Of a DNA stretch of 64,000 nucleotides, positions 9,099 to 17,577 are shown piece after piece; positions within the stretch are counted from its first letter, which is position 1, and every line of letters begins with the position of its first letter. The position numbers and the translations under genes are program-made. This stretch comes from Marivivens donghaensis (GTDB lineage: Bacteria; Pseudomonadota; Alphaproteobacteria; Rhodobacterales; Rhodobacteraceae). Under the pieces are notes generated by a model. That model searched no databases and had not been told where the DNA came from. It saw only the letters and a list, made by a program, of their open reading frames with translations. The stretch lies in contig NZ_JALNPR010000002.1 of assembly GCF_023541015.1 (NCBI RefSeq), positions 186,001 through 250,000 of the forward strand, written 5' to 3'.

Positions 9099-9177
9099 TC
9101 CCCCTTGTCTTTGGGGCTATTTTGTCTGACCTTGCCAGCATAACGACGGGCAATGCCGCACAAAGGAGCCATCGCGC

Positions 9178-9807
9178 ATGACTGGGTTCTCACCCAACTT
9201 TCAAAGTGACCTCTGGTCACTGATCCGCATGCGCCGCGATGTCCGTCGGTTCAAACCTGACGCCATTGATCCCGAAATCGTCGACCGTTGCCTGCGTAGT
9301 TTTTCGCTCGCCCCGTCTGTTGGTTTGTCCGAACCGTGGCGGATCGTGATGGTGAACAGCGCAGAAGGTCGCGCCGCCGCGCGTGAGAATTTCCTTGAGG
9401 CGAATGCCGATGCGCTGGCGGGTTACAGTGGCGACGATGCGAGAATTTATTCGGGGCTAAAGCTGTCTGGCATGGATTTGTCCCCCGTTCAGATGTCCGT
9501 TTGGTGTGACGCTGGCACGACCAAGGGCAAGGGCCTCGGCGCAGGCACTATGCCCGAAATGAAGGCCTACTCCTGCGTTTCCGCCGTCATGCAGTTCTGG
9601 CTCATGCTCAAGGCGCATGGGGTCGGCATGGGATGGGTGTCCATCCTCGATCCTGACCGTTTGGCACGCGACCTTGATGTTCCGGACGGCTGGAAATTGA
9701 TCGGCTACTTCTGTATCGGCTATCCCGAAGAAGAACATGAAACTCCAGAACTCGAGCGCGCTGGTTGGGAACAACGGCAAGCTCTCCCTGATATGCTGGT
9801 AAGGTAA
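9178..9807 (+). CDS. bluB: 5,6-dimethylbenzimidazole synthase BluB
   Basis: 209 residues. It is a flavin-dependent nitroreductase-fold enzyme that cleaves FMN to give the lower ligand of vitamin B12. The BluB pattern is visible: MRRDVRRFKPDAIDPEIV near the start, LAPSVGLSEPWR in the flavin site, and the C-terminal GWVSILDPDRLARDLDVPDGWKLIGYFCIGYP. It is an unexpected resident between rpsP and rimM. No cobalamin riboswitch motif was seen upstream. Confidence 0.9.
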   Translation: MTGFSPNFQSDLWSLIRMRRDVRRFKPDAIDPEIVDRCLRSFSLAPSVGLSEPWRIVMVNSAEGRAAARENFLEANADALAGYSGDDARIYSGLKLSGMDLSPVQMSVWCDAGTTKGKGLGAGTMPEMKAYSCVSAVMQFWLMLKAHGVGMGWVSILDPDRLARDLDVPDGWKLIGYFCIGYPEEEHETPELERAGWEQRQALPDMLVR

Positions 9808-9817
9808 GAGGATCGAC

Positions 9818-10333
9818 ATGCCCGAAGATCGCGTTGTCGTAGGTTCTATCGCAGGTGCCTTTGGTGTCCGTGGCGAAGTGCGCCTGAAGTCGTATTGCTC
9901 TGACCCCGAAGCCATCGCCGACTACACGCCTCTTTATACAAAGGACGGTCGTAGCTTCCCTGTTGTTGTCCTGACGGGCATCACCAACAACGGCCTCACA
10001 GCACATATGGACGGGATCGTCACCAAAGAGGACGCAGATGCGCTCAAGGGCACTGAACTCTTCGCATCGCGCGATGTCATGCCCGACCTTCCTGATGACG
10101 AATACTATTACAACGACCTGATCGGCCTTTCGGTCTTTGATACGGGCGGCAATAACCTTGGCACTGTAAAAACGGTCGTGAACCATGGCGCAACGGACCT
10201 CTTGGAAGTGACCAAGATGGGCTACCGCGACACCGTGCTGTTGCCGTTTACCAAAGCCGCGGTGCCCACCGTCGACATCGCCGCGGGCCGTATCGTCGCT
10301 GACCCACCCGAAGGGCTCTTCCCCGATGCCTAA
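9818..10333 (+). CDS. rimM: Ribosome maturation factor RimM
   Basis: 171 residues. It helps mature the 30S head near S19. The N-terminal VVVGSIAGAFGVRGEVRLKSYC is the RimM signature. The PRC-barrel half includes DDEYYYNDLIGLSVFD and ends with AGRIVADPPEGLF. It starts 10 bases after bluB and overlaps the next gene by 8 bases. Confidence 0.95.
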   Translation: MPEDRVVVGSIAGAFGVRGEVRLKSYCSDPEAIADYTPLYTKDGRSFPVVVLTGITNNGLTAHMDGIVTKEDADALKGTELFASRDVMPDLPDDEYYYNDLIGLSVFDTGGNNLGTVKTVVNHGATDLLEVTKMGYRDTVLLPFTKAAVPTVDIAAGRIVADPPEGLFPDA

Positions 10334-11141
10334 ACGTCGGATTTTGCTGCACCCGGGCTTTCACAAGACTGGCACCAGCTCTATCCAGCATTTCTTTTGG
10401 ACCAACCGCGAAAAGCTGGCGCCGCATGTGCATCTGTTCATGCTCCGCCACCTCAAGCCCGTCACCCAACTGACCCACAGCTATTCGCGCAGCGGCAATC
10501 CTCTGACTCTGATCGATCTGGCGGATCGCCTTGATGAGGTCTTTGCTGACACGCCCGACGACAGCCGCGATATCCTGATTTCCTGCGAGGCGCTCTGCGG
10601 CCACCTCCCCGGTTGGCCCAAGGTGCAAACCTATCAGGCCGCGCCCGTTATCCTGACCTATGTCACAGGCTACTTGCGTGATCTTTTTAGCGCCGAGGTC
10701 GAGATCGTCGTGACCACACGCGATCCCGAACCGTGGCTCTACTCTGCCTATCGTCACCACCTCAAAGGCCAGCGCCTGACGCTCGACCCCGATGCCTTTG
10801 CCGCGAAATATGCCAAGGCCGCCGACTTTACCCCGATCATTTCGGCCATCGCGACCCAATGCGGCCCGACGCAAACGCTGCCGTTGGAAACCTCAGCGCT
10901 CCATCCGTTCGGCCCCGGTGGTGCGCTCCTCGACCTGTTCGGCATCCCAACCGACGGCTTTACCCCCGTGGGCAAAGGCAACGAAGGGCCGTCGAATACC
11001 CTGTGGCGCGAGTTCCTGACGCTCAACCGCTCTGACCTCACCGACACCGCGCTGGTCGATGCCAAAGACGCGCTCGCCAAACAGTCGAACTTGGGCGGGT
11101 GGCGCACGGGGGACGTTCCCAAACCCAGCCAATTGCCCTAA
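10326..11141 (+). CDS. Sulfotransferase-like P-loop protein
   Basis: 271 residues. LLHPGFHKTGTSSIQHFF matches the 5'-phosphosulfate-binding loop of PAPS-dependent sulfotransferases, and VVTTRDPEPWLYSAYRHH matches the 3'-phosphate-binding segment. The acceptor is unknown, and a non-catalytic relative cannot be excluded. It is wedged between rimM and trmD, overlapping rimM by 8 bases, so it is translated with the ribosome-maturation operon. Confidence 0.65.
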   Translation: MPKRRILLHPGFHKTGTSSIQHFFWTNREKLAPHVHLFMLRHLKPVTQLTHSYSRSGNPLTLIDLADRLDEVFADTPDDSRDILISCEALCGHLPGWPKVQTYQAAPVILTYVTGYLRDLFSAEVEIVVTTRDPEPWLYSAYRHHLKGQRLTLDPDAFAAKYAKAADFTPIISAIATQCGPTQTLPLETSALHPFGPGGALLDLFGIPTDGFTPVGKGNEGPSNTLWREFLTLNRSDLTDTALVDAKDALAKQSNLGGWRTGDVPKPSQLP

Positions 11142-11150
11142 GACAGCCGC

Positions 11151-11972
11151 ATGACTGATACACCCGATACCCCCCGCAGCATTGGCCGCAAGGTGATGCG
11201 CCCGACCCTGAAACCGACCGACCTGCTGACCGAACAGCCGGAGTGGGTGGGGACGTGGACCGCGCAGATCATCACGCTGATGCCCGATGCTTTTCCGGGG
11301 GTGCTCGGCGATAGCCTGACGGGCAAGGCGCTGCGGGAAAACCTCTGGGCGCTACGGACGATCAACCTGCGTGACTACGGGATCGGCAAACACAAGAACG
11401 TCGACGACACCCCTGCGGGCGGTGGCGCGGGAATGGTGATCCGCGCCGATGTCCTCGACCCCGCGATCCAAGAAGCGGGCCGCAATGCCCGTGGCCGCAT
11501 GCCTCTTGTCTACCTCTCCCCGCGTGGGAAGCGGTTCGATCAGGCGATGGCGCGGGAGTGGGCGTCCTACGACGGGATCACCATGATCTGTGGCCGTTTT
11601 GAGGGCATCGACCAGCGCGTGATCGACGCCTACAACATCCAAGAAGTCTCGCTCGGCGATTTCGTCCTAACGGGCGGTGAACTCGCCGCTCAAGCCATGC
11701 TCGACGCCACTGTGCGCCTGCTGCCGGGTGTGCTGGGGAACGCCGAAAGCGTGGTGGACGAAAGCCACTCCAACGGGCTCTTGGAACACCCCCAATACAC
11801 CCGCCCCGCCGAATGGCGCGGCCGCGAAATCCCCGAAGTCCTCATGTCCGGCCACCACGCGAATATCGAAGCATGGCGAAAGGAACAGGCCGAGGAGCTT
11901 ACGAAGGAACGTCGGCCTGATATGTGGGAGAGGTATCGGGGGGGGCTACTCAATTTAGGCGCCACATCTTAG
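11151..11972 (+). CDS. trmD: tRNA (guanine-N1-)-methyltransferase TrmD
   Basis: 273 residues. It methylates G37 of tRNAs reading codons that start with C. The SPOUT trefoil-knot motifs are visible: ITLMPDAFPGVL, RDYGIGKHKNVDDTPAGGGAGMV, LVYLSPRGKRFDQ, ICGRFEGIDQRVID and SLGDFVLTGGELAAQ. An N-terminal extension of about 35 residues precedes the usual start. The gene begins 9 bases after the sulfotransferase-like gene. Confidence 0.96.
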   Translation: MTDTPDTPRSIGRKVMRPTLKPTDLLTEQPEWVGTWTAQIITLMPDAFPGVLGDSLTGKALRENLWALRTINLRDYGIGKHKNVDDTPAGGGAGMVIRADVLDPAIQEAGRNARGRMPLVYLSPRGKRFDQAMAREWASYDGITMICGRFEGIDQRVIDAYNIQEVSLGDFVLTGGELAAQAMLDATVRLLPGVLGNAESVVDESHSNGLLEHPQYTRPAEWRGREIPEVLMSGHHANIEAWRKEQAEELTKERRPDMWERYRGGLLNLGATS

Positions 11973-12020
11973 GGTTGACTCTACACCTATGGTTTCCCCA
12001 GGATTTATGAGGATGATTTA

Positions 12021-12632
12021 TTGAGTCAGGATGATGAACCGGACTGGAAAGTAGAACTCCAAAAACACGATGAAGCTTTAGAAACACAACAGAATGCAGA
12101 AGCGACACCAAGTTTCTCTATCCCCGAATTTAAAAAACGGATGAGACAAGGCGAGGACTGGCACAAGTTAGTTCAAGCAAAAATCTACTTGGAATTTGTT
12201 GCTTTAAAATTCTTAGAACAAGAGCTGGCAAACCCAAACGAAATTCGACTAAGTAGAATGAGTTTCAGCTCACGGTTAGACTTAATTTCTGCGCTAGGCC
12301 TCGCGCCTAAGAATTTTATTGACGCTGTGCGGTTGGTCTCAAAAAAGCGCAACAACGTTGCGCATGATTTAGAGTTTGAACTGACCGAACAAGATGCCAA
12401 CGAAATAGCAAGCCAGCTGCCTAAAGAGCTAAAGAAGATAGCTCGCGAGGTAGAATTCATTACGGATCAAGGCCCAATTGAGATAAGTCAATCACTCTCA
12501 ATTATCGTTGTAATGTTTGAGCAATACCGACAAACTCGTATGCGGTATCTAGTTTGGATCAAACACAAAAAGCATCGTGAGCGGTTACTACAAAAGATGA
12601 TCAAGCAAGTGATAGCAGAGATTTCGACATAG
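12021..12632 (+). CDS. Unknown AT-rich protein with HEPN-like R-N-x3-H motif
   Basis: 203 residues, starting at TTG with GAGGA 7 bases upstream. Codon use is strikingly more AT-rich than all neighbours, which suggests horizontal acquisition. The protein is mostly helical and charged. Residues 110-115 read R-N-N-V-A-H, which fits the R-x4-H active-site motif of HEPN nucleases and HEPN-like abortive infection or toxin proteins. It follows a helix ending in VRLVSKK. The C-terminus is strongly basic (KHKKHRERLLQKMIK). No antitoxin-like partner gene adjoins it. The HEPN assignment is inference from a single motif and helical context. Confidence 0.5.
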   Translation: MSQDDEPDWKVELQKHDEALETQQNAEATPSFSIPEFKKRMRQGEDWHKLVQAKIYLEFVALKFLEQELANPNEIRLSRMSFSSRLDLISALGLAPKNFIDAVRLVSKKRNNVAHDLEFELTEQDANEIASQLPKELKKIAREVEFITDQGPIEISQSLSIIVVMFEQYRQTRMRYLVWIKHKKHRERLLQKMIKQVIAEIST

Positions 12633-12901
12633 AAGCGTTGTTTCTGGCAAACTCAATCCTTGCCCAACACCCCCCAATCCCCTATACGCGCCCTGTCTAG
12701 GGGTCCGTGCGATTCCGTAGGCCCGTGTTGCTATTGCTTTGGCGCGTTTTCTTCGGCAGCCACCACGGCTCGCAGCATCGGTGAATAAGTAAAGTCGACC
12801 TGAACTCTGGCGGGCGCTACGGCGGACCCGAAAGAAGACCAAGAGCTCTGAGGACGCATTAACTTTGTGGGACCACCACAAGCATCATAGGAGAAGGTCA
12901 G
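12633..12901 (+). other. Intergenic leader of rplS-rpmE
   Basis: 269 bases without a credible gene. A 6-bp hairpin ttgtgg-gacca-ccacaa lies at 12865-12881, immediately before the AGGAGAAGG ribosome binding site of rplS. This leaves room for an rplS promoter of its own, needed because the AT-rich gene separates it from trmD. No ribosomal-protein leader family is recognised. Confidence 0.4.
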
Positions 12902-13288
12902 ATGGATCTGATCGCACAGCTCGAGGCGGAACAAATCGCCTCCCTCGGGAAAACCATTCCCGATTTCAAAGCCGGCGACACCGTTCGCGTAGGCTACAAA
13001 GTGACCGAAGGCACCCGCACCCGTGTTCAGATGTACGAAGGCATCTGCATCAGCCGTAAAAACGGCAAGGGCATCGCTGGCTCGTTCACCGTTCGCAAAA
13101 TTTCCTTCGGCGAAGGCGTAGAGCGCGTATTCCCGCTCTTCTCGACCAACATCGACTCGATCGAAGTTGTACGTCGCGGTAAAGTCCGTCGCTCGAAACT
13201 GTACTACCTGCGCGCACGTCGTGGTAAATCCGCACGTATCGCAGAAGTCACCAACTACAAACCGCTCAACAGCGGCGCTGACGCGTAA
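12902..13288 (+). CDS. rplS: 50S ribosomal protein L19
   Basis: 128 residues. [51 protein letters not shown] and the basic [16 protein letters not shown] segment are diagnostic of L19, which lies at the 30S-50S interface. It starts after a strong AGGAGAAGG site and is followed 11 bases later by rpmE. Confidence 0.97.
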   Translation: MDLIAQLEAEQIASLGKTIPDFKAGDTVRVGYKVTEGTRTRVQMYEGICISRKNGKGIAGSFTVRKISFGEGVERVFPLFSTNIDSIEVVRRGKVRRSKLYYLRARRGKSARIAEVTNYKPLNSGADA

Positions 13289-13299
13289 GGAGACGGATA

Positions 13300-13521
13300 A
13301 TGAAAAAAGACATCCATCCCGACTACCACTTCATCGAAGTGAAAATGACCGACGGCACCGTTATCACCATGCGCTCCACTTGGGGCAAAGAGGGCGACAC
13401 GATGGCACTCGACATCGACCCGACCGTGCACCCTGCATGGACTGGCGGTACTTCGCGTCTGCTCGACCAAGGTGGTCGCGTATCGAAGTTCAAAAACAAA
13501 TACGCAGGTCTGGGCTTCTAA
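13300..13521 (+). CDS. rpmE: 50S ribosomal protein L31
   Basis: 73 residues beginning [19 protein letters not shown], with HPAWTGG and the ending [10 protein letters not shown]. It lacks the CxxC zinc residues, so it is the zinc-independent (C-minus) form. It is co-transcribed with rplS and closed by a terminator. Confidence 0.95.
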   Translation: MKKDIHPDYHFIEVKMTDGTVITMRSTWGKEGDTMALDIDPTVHPAWTGGTSRLLDQGGRVSKFKNKYAGLGF

Positions 13522-13544
13522 TCCCAAACCCACGGTTTACGGAA

Positions 13545-13571
13545 ACGCCGCGCATTTTGCGCGGCGTTTTT
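13545..13571 (+). terminator. Terminator after rpmE
   Basis: A 9-bp stem acgccgcgc / gcgcggcgt with a 5-base loop is followed by a T-run. It ends the ribosomal block and also separates it from the convergent helicase gene. Confidence 0.85.
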
Positions 13572-13638
13572 GTTTGGGCGATCGGGTGGCCAGTTAGTGA
13601 AACGAAAAACGCGGACCCGAGGGCCCGCGTTTGTCATT

Positions 13639-14976
13639 TTATCCTGCGGCGCGATTGCCTTGGGGTTTGCGGCGACGCTGGCCGCCCCCTGCTGGCTTAG
13701 CAAACGACGGACGGTCACCTGCGGGTTTGCCGAATGCGGGACGATCCCCTTTGGGTTTGCCAGCACCACCGCTGCCTTTGTTGCCAAAGCGACGCGGACC
13801 ACCACGGCCATTGCCAGCGGGTTTGCGTTTCGGCTCGTTGCCGAGGACTTCCCACGGACGGCCAGAGGCGACAGGGATCGTCGTTTTGAGCGTCTTTTCA
13901 ATGTCGCGCAGATCCGACATTTCGTCAGGTGCACAGAACGCAACGGCGCAACCGTCCGCACCTGCGCGCGCGGTACGGCCAATACGGTGGACGTATTGAT
14001 CAGGCACGTTCGGCAGCTCGTAGTTATACACGTGACGCACGCCCGGAATGTCGATGCCACGGGCCGCAACGTCGGTTGCCACGAGAACGCGCACCTTGCC
14101 CTCTTTGAAGTCTTTGATTGCGCGGTCGCGTTGTCCTTGGGATTTGTTCCCGTGGATCGCAGCAACGGCAAAGCCCTTGTTTTCGAGAACGCGCGACAGT
14201 TTCTCCATCCCGTGCTTGGTACGGCCAAACACCAGTGCCAGTTCGTCACGGTGTCCGTCGAGCAATTCAACCAAAAGGTCCGTCTTTGCAGCCTTCGCAA
14301 CAAAGTGGATGCATTGTTCGATTTTCTCAGCCGCCTGACCCGGAGGGTTCACTTGAACGCGGATCGGGTTGGACAAGTAGCTTTCGGCCAATTCAGCCAT
14401 CTGTTTCGGCATGGTCGCCGAGAACAGCATGGTCTGACGCTCTTTGGGGATCAGCGTCGCGATTTTGCGCAGCGCGTGAATGAAGCCGAGGTCGAGCATC
14501 TGGTCAGCCTCGTCCAACACGAGGAACTGCGTCTCATCAAGGCGCACAGCACCACGGTCGATCAAGTCGAGCAACCGACCGGGGGTCGCGACGAGGATCG
14601 AGGTACCTTTTTCCAAACGGCGGCTTTGGCCCGTGATGCCTGCGCCACCGACGACCAGAACGGTTTTGAGGTGCGAGCCAGAAGAAAACGCAGACAAGCT
14701 ATCCGCAATCTGTTTCGCAAGCTCACGGGTCGGCGCGAGGATCAGCGCACGCGTGGTTTTCGGCGAAGGCTTTTCACCGTTTTTCATCAGCGCATCGAGC
14801 ATCGGCAGACCGAAAGCAGCGGTTTTACCTGTGCCCGTTTGCGCAAGGCCCATAACGTCGCGACCGTTCATCGCGTGCGGGATCGCCTGCGCTTGGATCG
14901 GGGTCGGGTCAGTGATGCCAAGCTCGGCAAGTTTAGTCACAAGGCGGGGGGCGAGCCCCAGCATATCGAAGTCCAT
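13639..14976 (-). CDS. rhlE: DEAD-box RNA helicase, RhlE type
   Basis: 445 residues. The Q motif (ITDPTPIQAQAIP), motif I AQTGTGKTAAF, PTRELAKQ, VATPGRL, VLDEADQMLD, SATMP and the C-terminal RIGRTARAG are all intact. After about residue 370 there is a basic, glycine/proline-rich tail with repeated KPAGDRPSF-like units, typical of RhlE proteins and used for RNA binding. The ATG at 14976 is chosen because it opens MDFDMLGL and has AGGA just upstream. The family acts in ribosome assembly and RNA decay, often at low temperature. Confidence 0.92.
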   Translation of the reverse strand: MDFDMLGLAPRLVTKLAELGITDPTPIQAQAIPHAMNGRDVMGLAQTGTGKTAAFGLPMLDALMKNGEKPSPKTTRALILAPTRELAKQIADSLSAFSSGSHLKTVLVVGGAGITGQSRRLEKGTSILVATPGRLLDLIDRGAVRLDETQFLVLDEADQMLDLGFIHALRKIATLIPKERQTMLFSATMPKQMAELAESYLSNPIRVQVNPPGQAAEKIEQCIHFVAKAAKTDLLVELLDGHRDELALVFGRTKHGMEKLSRVLENKGFAVAAIHGNKSQGQRDRAIKDFKEGKVRVLVATDVAARGIDIPGVRHVYNYELPNVPDQYVHRIGRTARAGADGCAVAFCAPDEMSDLRDIEKTLKTTIPVASGRPWEVLGNEPKRKPAGNGRGGPRRFGNKGSGGAGKPKGDRPAFGKPAGDRPSFAKPAGGGQRRRKPQGNRAAG

Positions 14977-15313
14977 AAAAATCCTGTTCCGCGCAGCCCA
15001 ACGGGCAACGCATTGGTCCGGCCCAGCGCCGGAAACTGCAAGAGTTGCGCGGATCGCTCGCCGTTCGACCGGATGTCGAACTGCCGGATCTACGCGGCCC
15101 CTTGCGTGAAAGTGGGAACCTGTAGGTTGATGACGTCTTGCGCACATCTCAGCGCACGTCTCACGCGGACGGGACGGTCATCAGTGGCGGCATATGGACC
15201 CTTAGCCGTTATACGTCAAGGATTAAGTAATTGCGGCATCACAGGCGGCACATCTTTTCCTTGGCGGTTTCGCGCCATATAGTGCGACCAACGAACAGCA
15301 CTGGGGATCGGGC
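14977..15313. other. 337-base divergent intergenic region between rhlE and mipZ
   Basis: The region must hold promoters for both divergent genes. The side towards rhlE is GC-rich and could fold into several stem-loops, as expected for a long structured leader of a cold-inducible helicase. I see no gene, repeat or recognised riboswitch. Confidence 0.4.
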
Positions 15314-16123
15314 GTGGCGCATATTATCGTCGTCGGTAACGAAAAAGGTGGCGCGGGCAAATCGACCGTGTCGATGCATGTGGCAACGGCTTTGGCGCGG
15401 ATGGGACACCGGATTGGTGTGCTCGACCTCGATATGCGGCAGAAGTCGCTGGCGCGGTATCTGGATAACCGTAAGGCATATTCGGACGCCGAAGGTCTGA
15501 ACCTCGCCATTCCTGTGTACCGCGACCTTCCTGAGGTGGATCAGGCCGACCTGCAGCCCGGTGAAAACGCATTTGACCATCGTCTGTCCGCAGCCGTGGC
15601 CGCGCTGGAACCCGAAAGCGATTTCATCCTTATCGACTGCCCCGGTTCGCACACCCGCCTGAGCCAAGTGGCACATTCGCTCGCTGATACGTTGATCACA
15701 CCGCTGAACGACAGCTTTGTTGATTTCGACCTTCTCGCCCATATCGACAGCGATGGTGAGAACATCACTGGCCCTTCCGTCTATTCCGAAATGGTATGGA
15801 GCGCGCGTCAGTTGCGTGCTCAGGCAGGCCTCCAGCCGATTGACTGGGTCGTGGTGCGGAACCGTTTGGGCGCACAGGCGATGGTCAACAAACAAAAGAT
15901 GGAATCCGCGCTGAACAAACTGTCACGTCGGATTGGGTTCCGTGTCGCCCCTGGGTTCAACGAGCGCGTTATCTTCCGCGAATTGTTCCCGCGTGGCCTG
16001 ACGCTCCTCGACCTTAAGGATGTTGGCGTCACGCAGTTGAACATCTCGAACCTCGCGGCCCGTCAGGAATTGCGCGACCTGATCAAGGCACTGAACCTGC
16101 CGGGTGTTACTGCGGACTTCTGA
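15314..16123 (+). CDS. mipZ: Division-plane positioning ATPase MipZ
   Basis: 269 residues, starting at GTG. It is a ParA-superfamily ATPase with deviant Walker A GNEKGGAGKSTVSMHVA, LDLDMRQKSLARY and LIDCPGS. The MipZ-specific C-terminus is clear: VVVRNRLG, LSRRIGFRVAPGFNERVIFRELFPRGLTLLDL. In Caulobacter and relatives MipZ binds ParB at the origin and blocks FtsZ polymerisation near the poles, placing the septum at mid-cell. Confidence 0.92.
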   Translation: MAHIIVVGNEKGGAGKSTVSMHVATALARMGHRIGVLDLDMRQKSLARYLDNRKAYSDAEGLNLAIPVYRDLPEVDQADLQPGENAFDHRLSAAVAALEPESDFILIDCPGSHTRLSQVAHSLADTLITPLNDSFVDFDLLAHIDSDGENITGPSVYSEMVWSARQLRAQAGLQPIDWVVVRNRLGAQAMVNKQKMESALNKLSRRIGFRVAPGFNERVIFRELFPRGLTLLDLKDVGVTQLNISNLAARQELRDLIKALNLPGVTADF

Positions 16124-16144
16124 TCACTGCCTGATCACGTATCC

Positions 16145-16175
16145 ACGTCTCTGCATGGTCACTTTGCAGAGACGT
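16145..16175 (+). terminator. Perfect hairpin downstream of mipZ
   Basis: An 11-bp perfect stem acgtctctgca / tgcagagacgt with a 9-base loop lies 21 bases after the mipZ stop. It is not followed by a T-run. It probably ends or protects the mipZ transcript and insulates hupT. Confidence 0.5.
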
Positions 16176-16266
16176 ACCCTATTCGACCATAAGTCTATGA
16201 ATTCACGCGGGCTCTCCTTTGACGTGGCCTGCAAACTCGCTAAGCTATCCCAAAGAGGAGCCTCGC

Positions 16267-17577
16267 GTGATCGACACCCATGACCTGAGCGGTGGACAAA
16301 CGCCCGTGTCCGATGAGGCATGGGTCGATGTGCTGCGGGCCGTCGATAAAACCTACGCAGAGCTGGTCAGTTACCAGAGCGAGCTAGAGGTTCGGAACGC
16401 CGAACTTGATGAAATGCGCGGCTTTATGGCCTCGGTTTTTGCCTCGGTGTCGGACGTTTTGATCGTTGTCGATCGGGACGGGTTGATCGAACAGGCGGCG
16501 GGGTCGTTCCAAATGCTCTTGGGCCTTGACCCTGCCAGTGTGCGGGGCCGCCCCTTGGCTGATCTCACGTCAGATGCCGCACTGCATGAGGCCGTGCAAA
16601 AGGTCGTGCAAAACCGAAAATCCGTTCGGTTTGAGGCTGAACTGCCCACCTCTGCCGGTCCGACCCCTATTGATCTGTCGATCACCCCTCGCATTGGGGA
16701 ACGCGGCAAAAGCCTTGGCGCGGTGCTGATCGGGCGCCCTGTGGGCGAACTGCGTCAGGCCTATTCCGAACTCGCCGAAAGCCACCGTGCATTGCAAGAG
16801 GCCCAAGCCCACCTCGTTCGCAACGAAAAGCTGGCGTCGCTGGGTCGGTTGCTCGCAGGCGTTGCGCACGAACTCAACAACCCGATTTCGTTCATCTACG
16901 CCAACACCCATGCCTTAGAAAAATACGTGGCGCGGTTTGTGACCTATTTCGAACAGGTGCAGGCGGGGGCATCGCGGGCAGAGCTAATTGAGTTGCGCAA
17001 GGAACTGCGGCTCGACCGCGAACTGGCGAATATGCGTACCGCGATTGACGGAGCGCGGGACGGGTCCGAACGGGTCCGCGACATTGTTGAGGATCTACGC
17101 AGGCTATCCGCAGATGGCACGGGCGAATTTGCCAATTTCGATTTGGTTGAAACAACACGCGTGGCAACCCATTGGGTCGTGCGCGGGATGAAAACCCCTG
17201 CACCGATTGTCACCAATGCGCCCCTGACCCTCTCGGCGAACGGGCGCGTCGGTCACGTTCAGCAGGTCATAATGAACCTCGTTCAAAATGCGCTCGATGC
17301 GGTTGAAGGCACAAAGGACCCGCAGATCCAGATCACCTTGGGCCAAGACGGCGATCACGTCTTTGTTCAGGTCGCGGACAATGGTCCTGGGATCGGTCCC
17401 GACATCGCAGGGTCCATCTTTGACCCGTTCTTCACCACCAAACCCGTGGGCAAAGGAACAGGCCTCGGCCTGTCGATCTCTCACAAGATCGCAGAGGAAC
17501 ACGGGGGGCAGTTGCAACTCTGTCCATCTGAACGCGGTGCCTGTTTCCGACTGTCACTGAAACGAGGTGGGGAATGA
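16267..17577 (+). CDS. hupT: Hydrogenase-regulating sensor histidine kinase HupT
   Basis: 436 residues from a GTG start with AAGAGGAG 6 bases upstream. There is no membrane segment, so it is cytoplasmic. Order: a short coiled coil, a PAS domain ([32 protein letters not shown]), a dimerisation domain with the phospho-accepting histidine in [11 protein letters not shown], and a HATPase domain with [17 protein letters not shown] and [11 protein letters not shown]. In R. capsulatus HupT forms a complex with HupUV and phosphorylates HupR when H2 is absent. It overlaps hupU by 4 bases. Confidence 0.93.
   Translation: MIDTHDLSGGQTPVSDEAWVDVLRAVDKTYAELVSYQSELEVRNAELDEMRGFMASVFASVSDVLIVVDRDGLIEQAAGSFQMLLGLDPASVRGRPLADLTSDAALHEAVQKVVQNRKSVRFEAELPTSAGPTPIDLSITPRIGERGKSLGAVLIGRPVGELRQAYSELAESHRALQEAQAHLVRNEKLASLGRLLAGVAHELNNPISFIYANTHALEKYVARFVTYFEQVQAGASRAELIELRKELRLDRELANMRTAIDGARDGSERVRDIVEDLRRLSADGTGEFANFDLVETTRVATHWVVRGMKTPAPIVTNAPLTLSANGRVGHVQQVIMNLVQNALDAVEGTKDPQIQITLGQDGDHVFVQVADNGPGIGPDIAGSIFDPFFTTKPVGKGTGLGLSISHKIAEEHGGQLQLCPSERGACFRLSLKRGGE

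Noticed and set aside
9099-9177. Cobalamin riboswitch before bluB
   Set aside because: The gap is only about 110 bases after rpsP and lacks the conserved B12-box sequence.
13570-15282. A 570-codon plus-strand frame opposite rhlE
   Set aside because: The minus strand holds an intact DEAD-box helicase with all motifs; the plus frame is its shadow.
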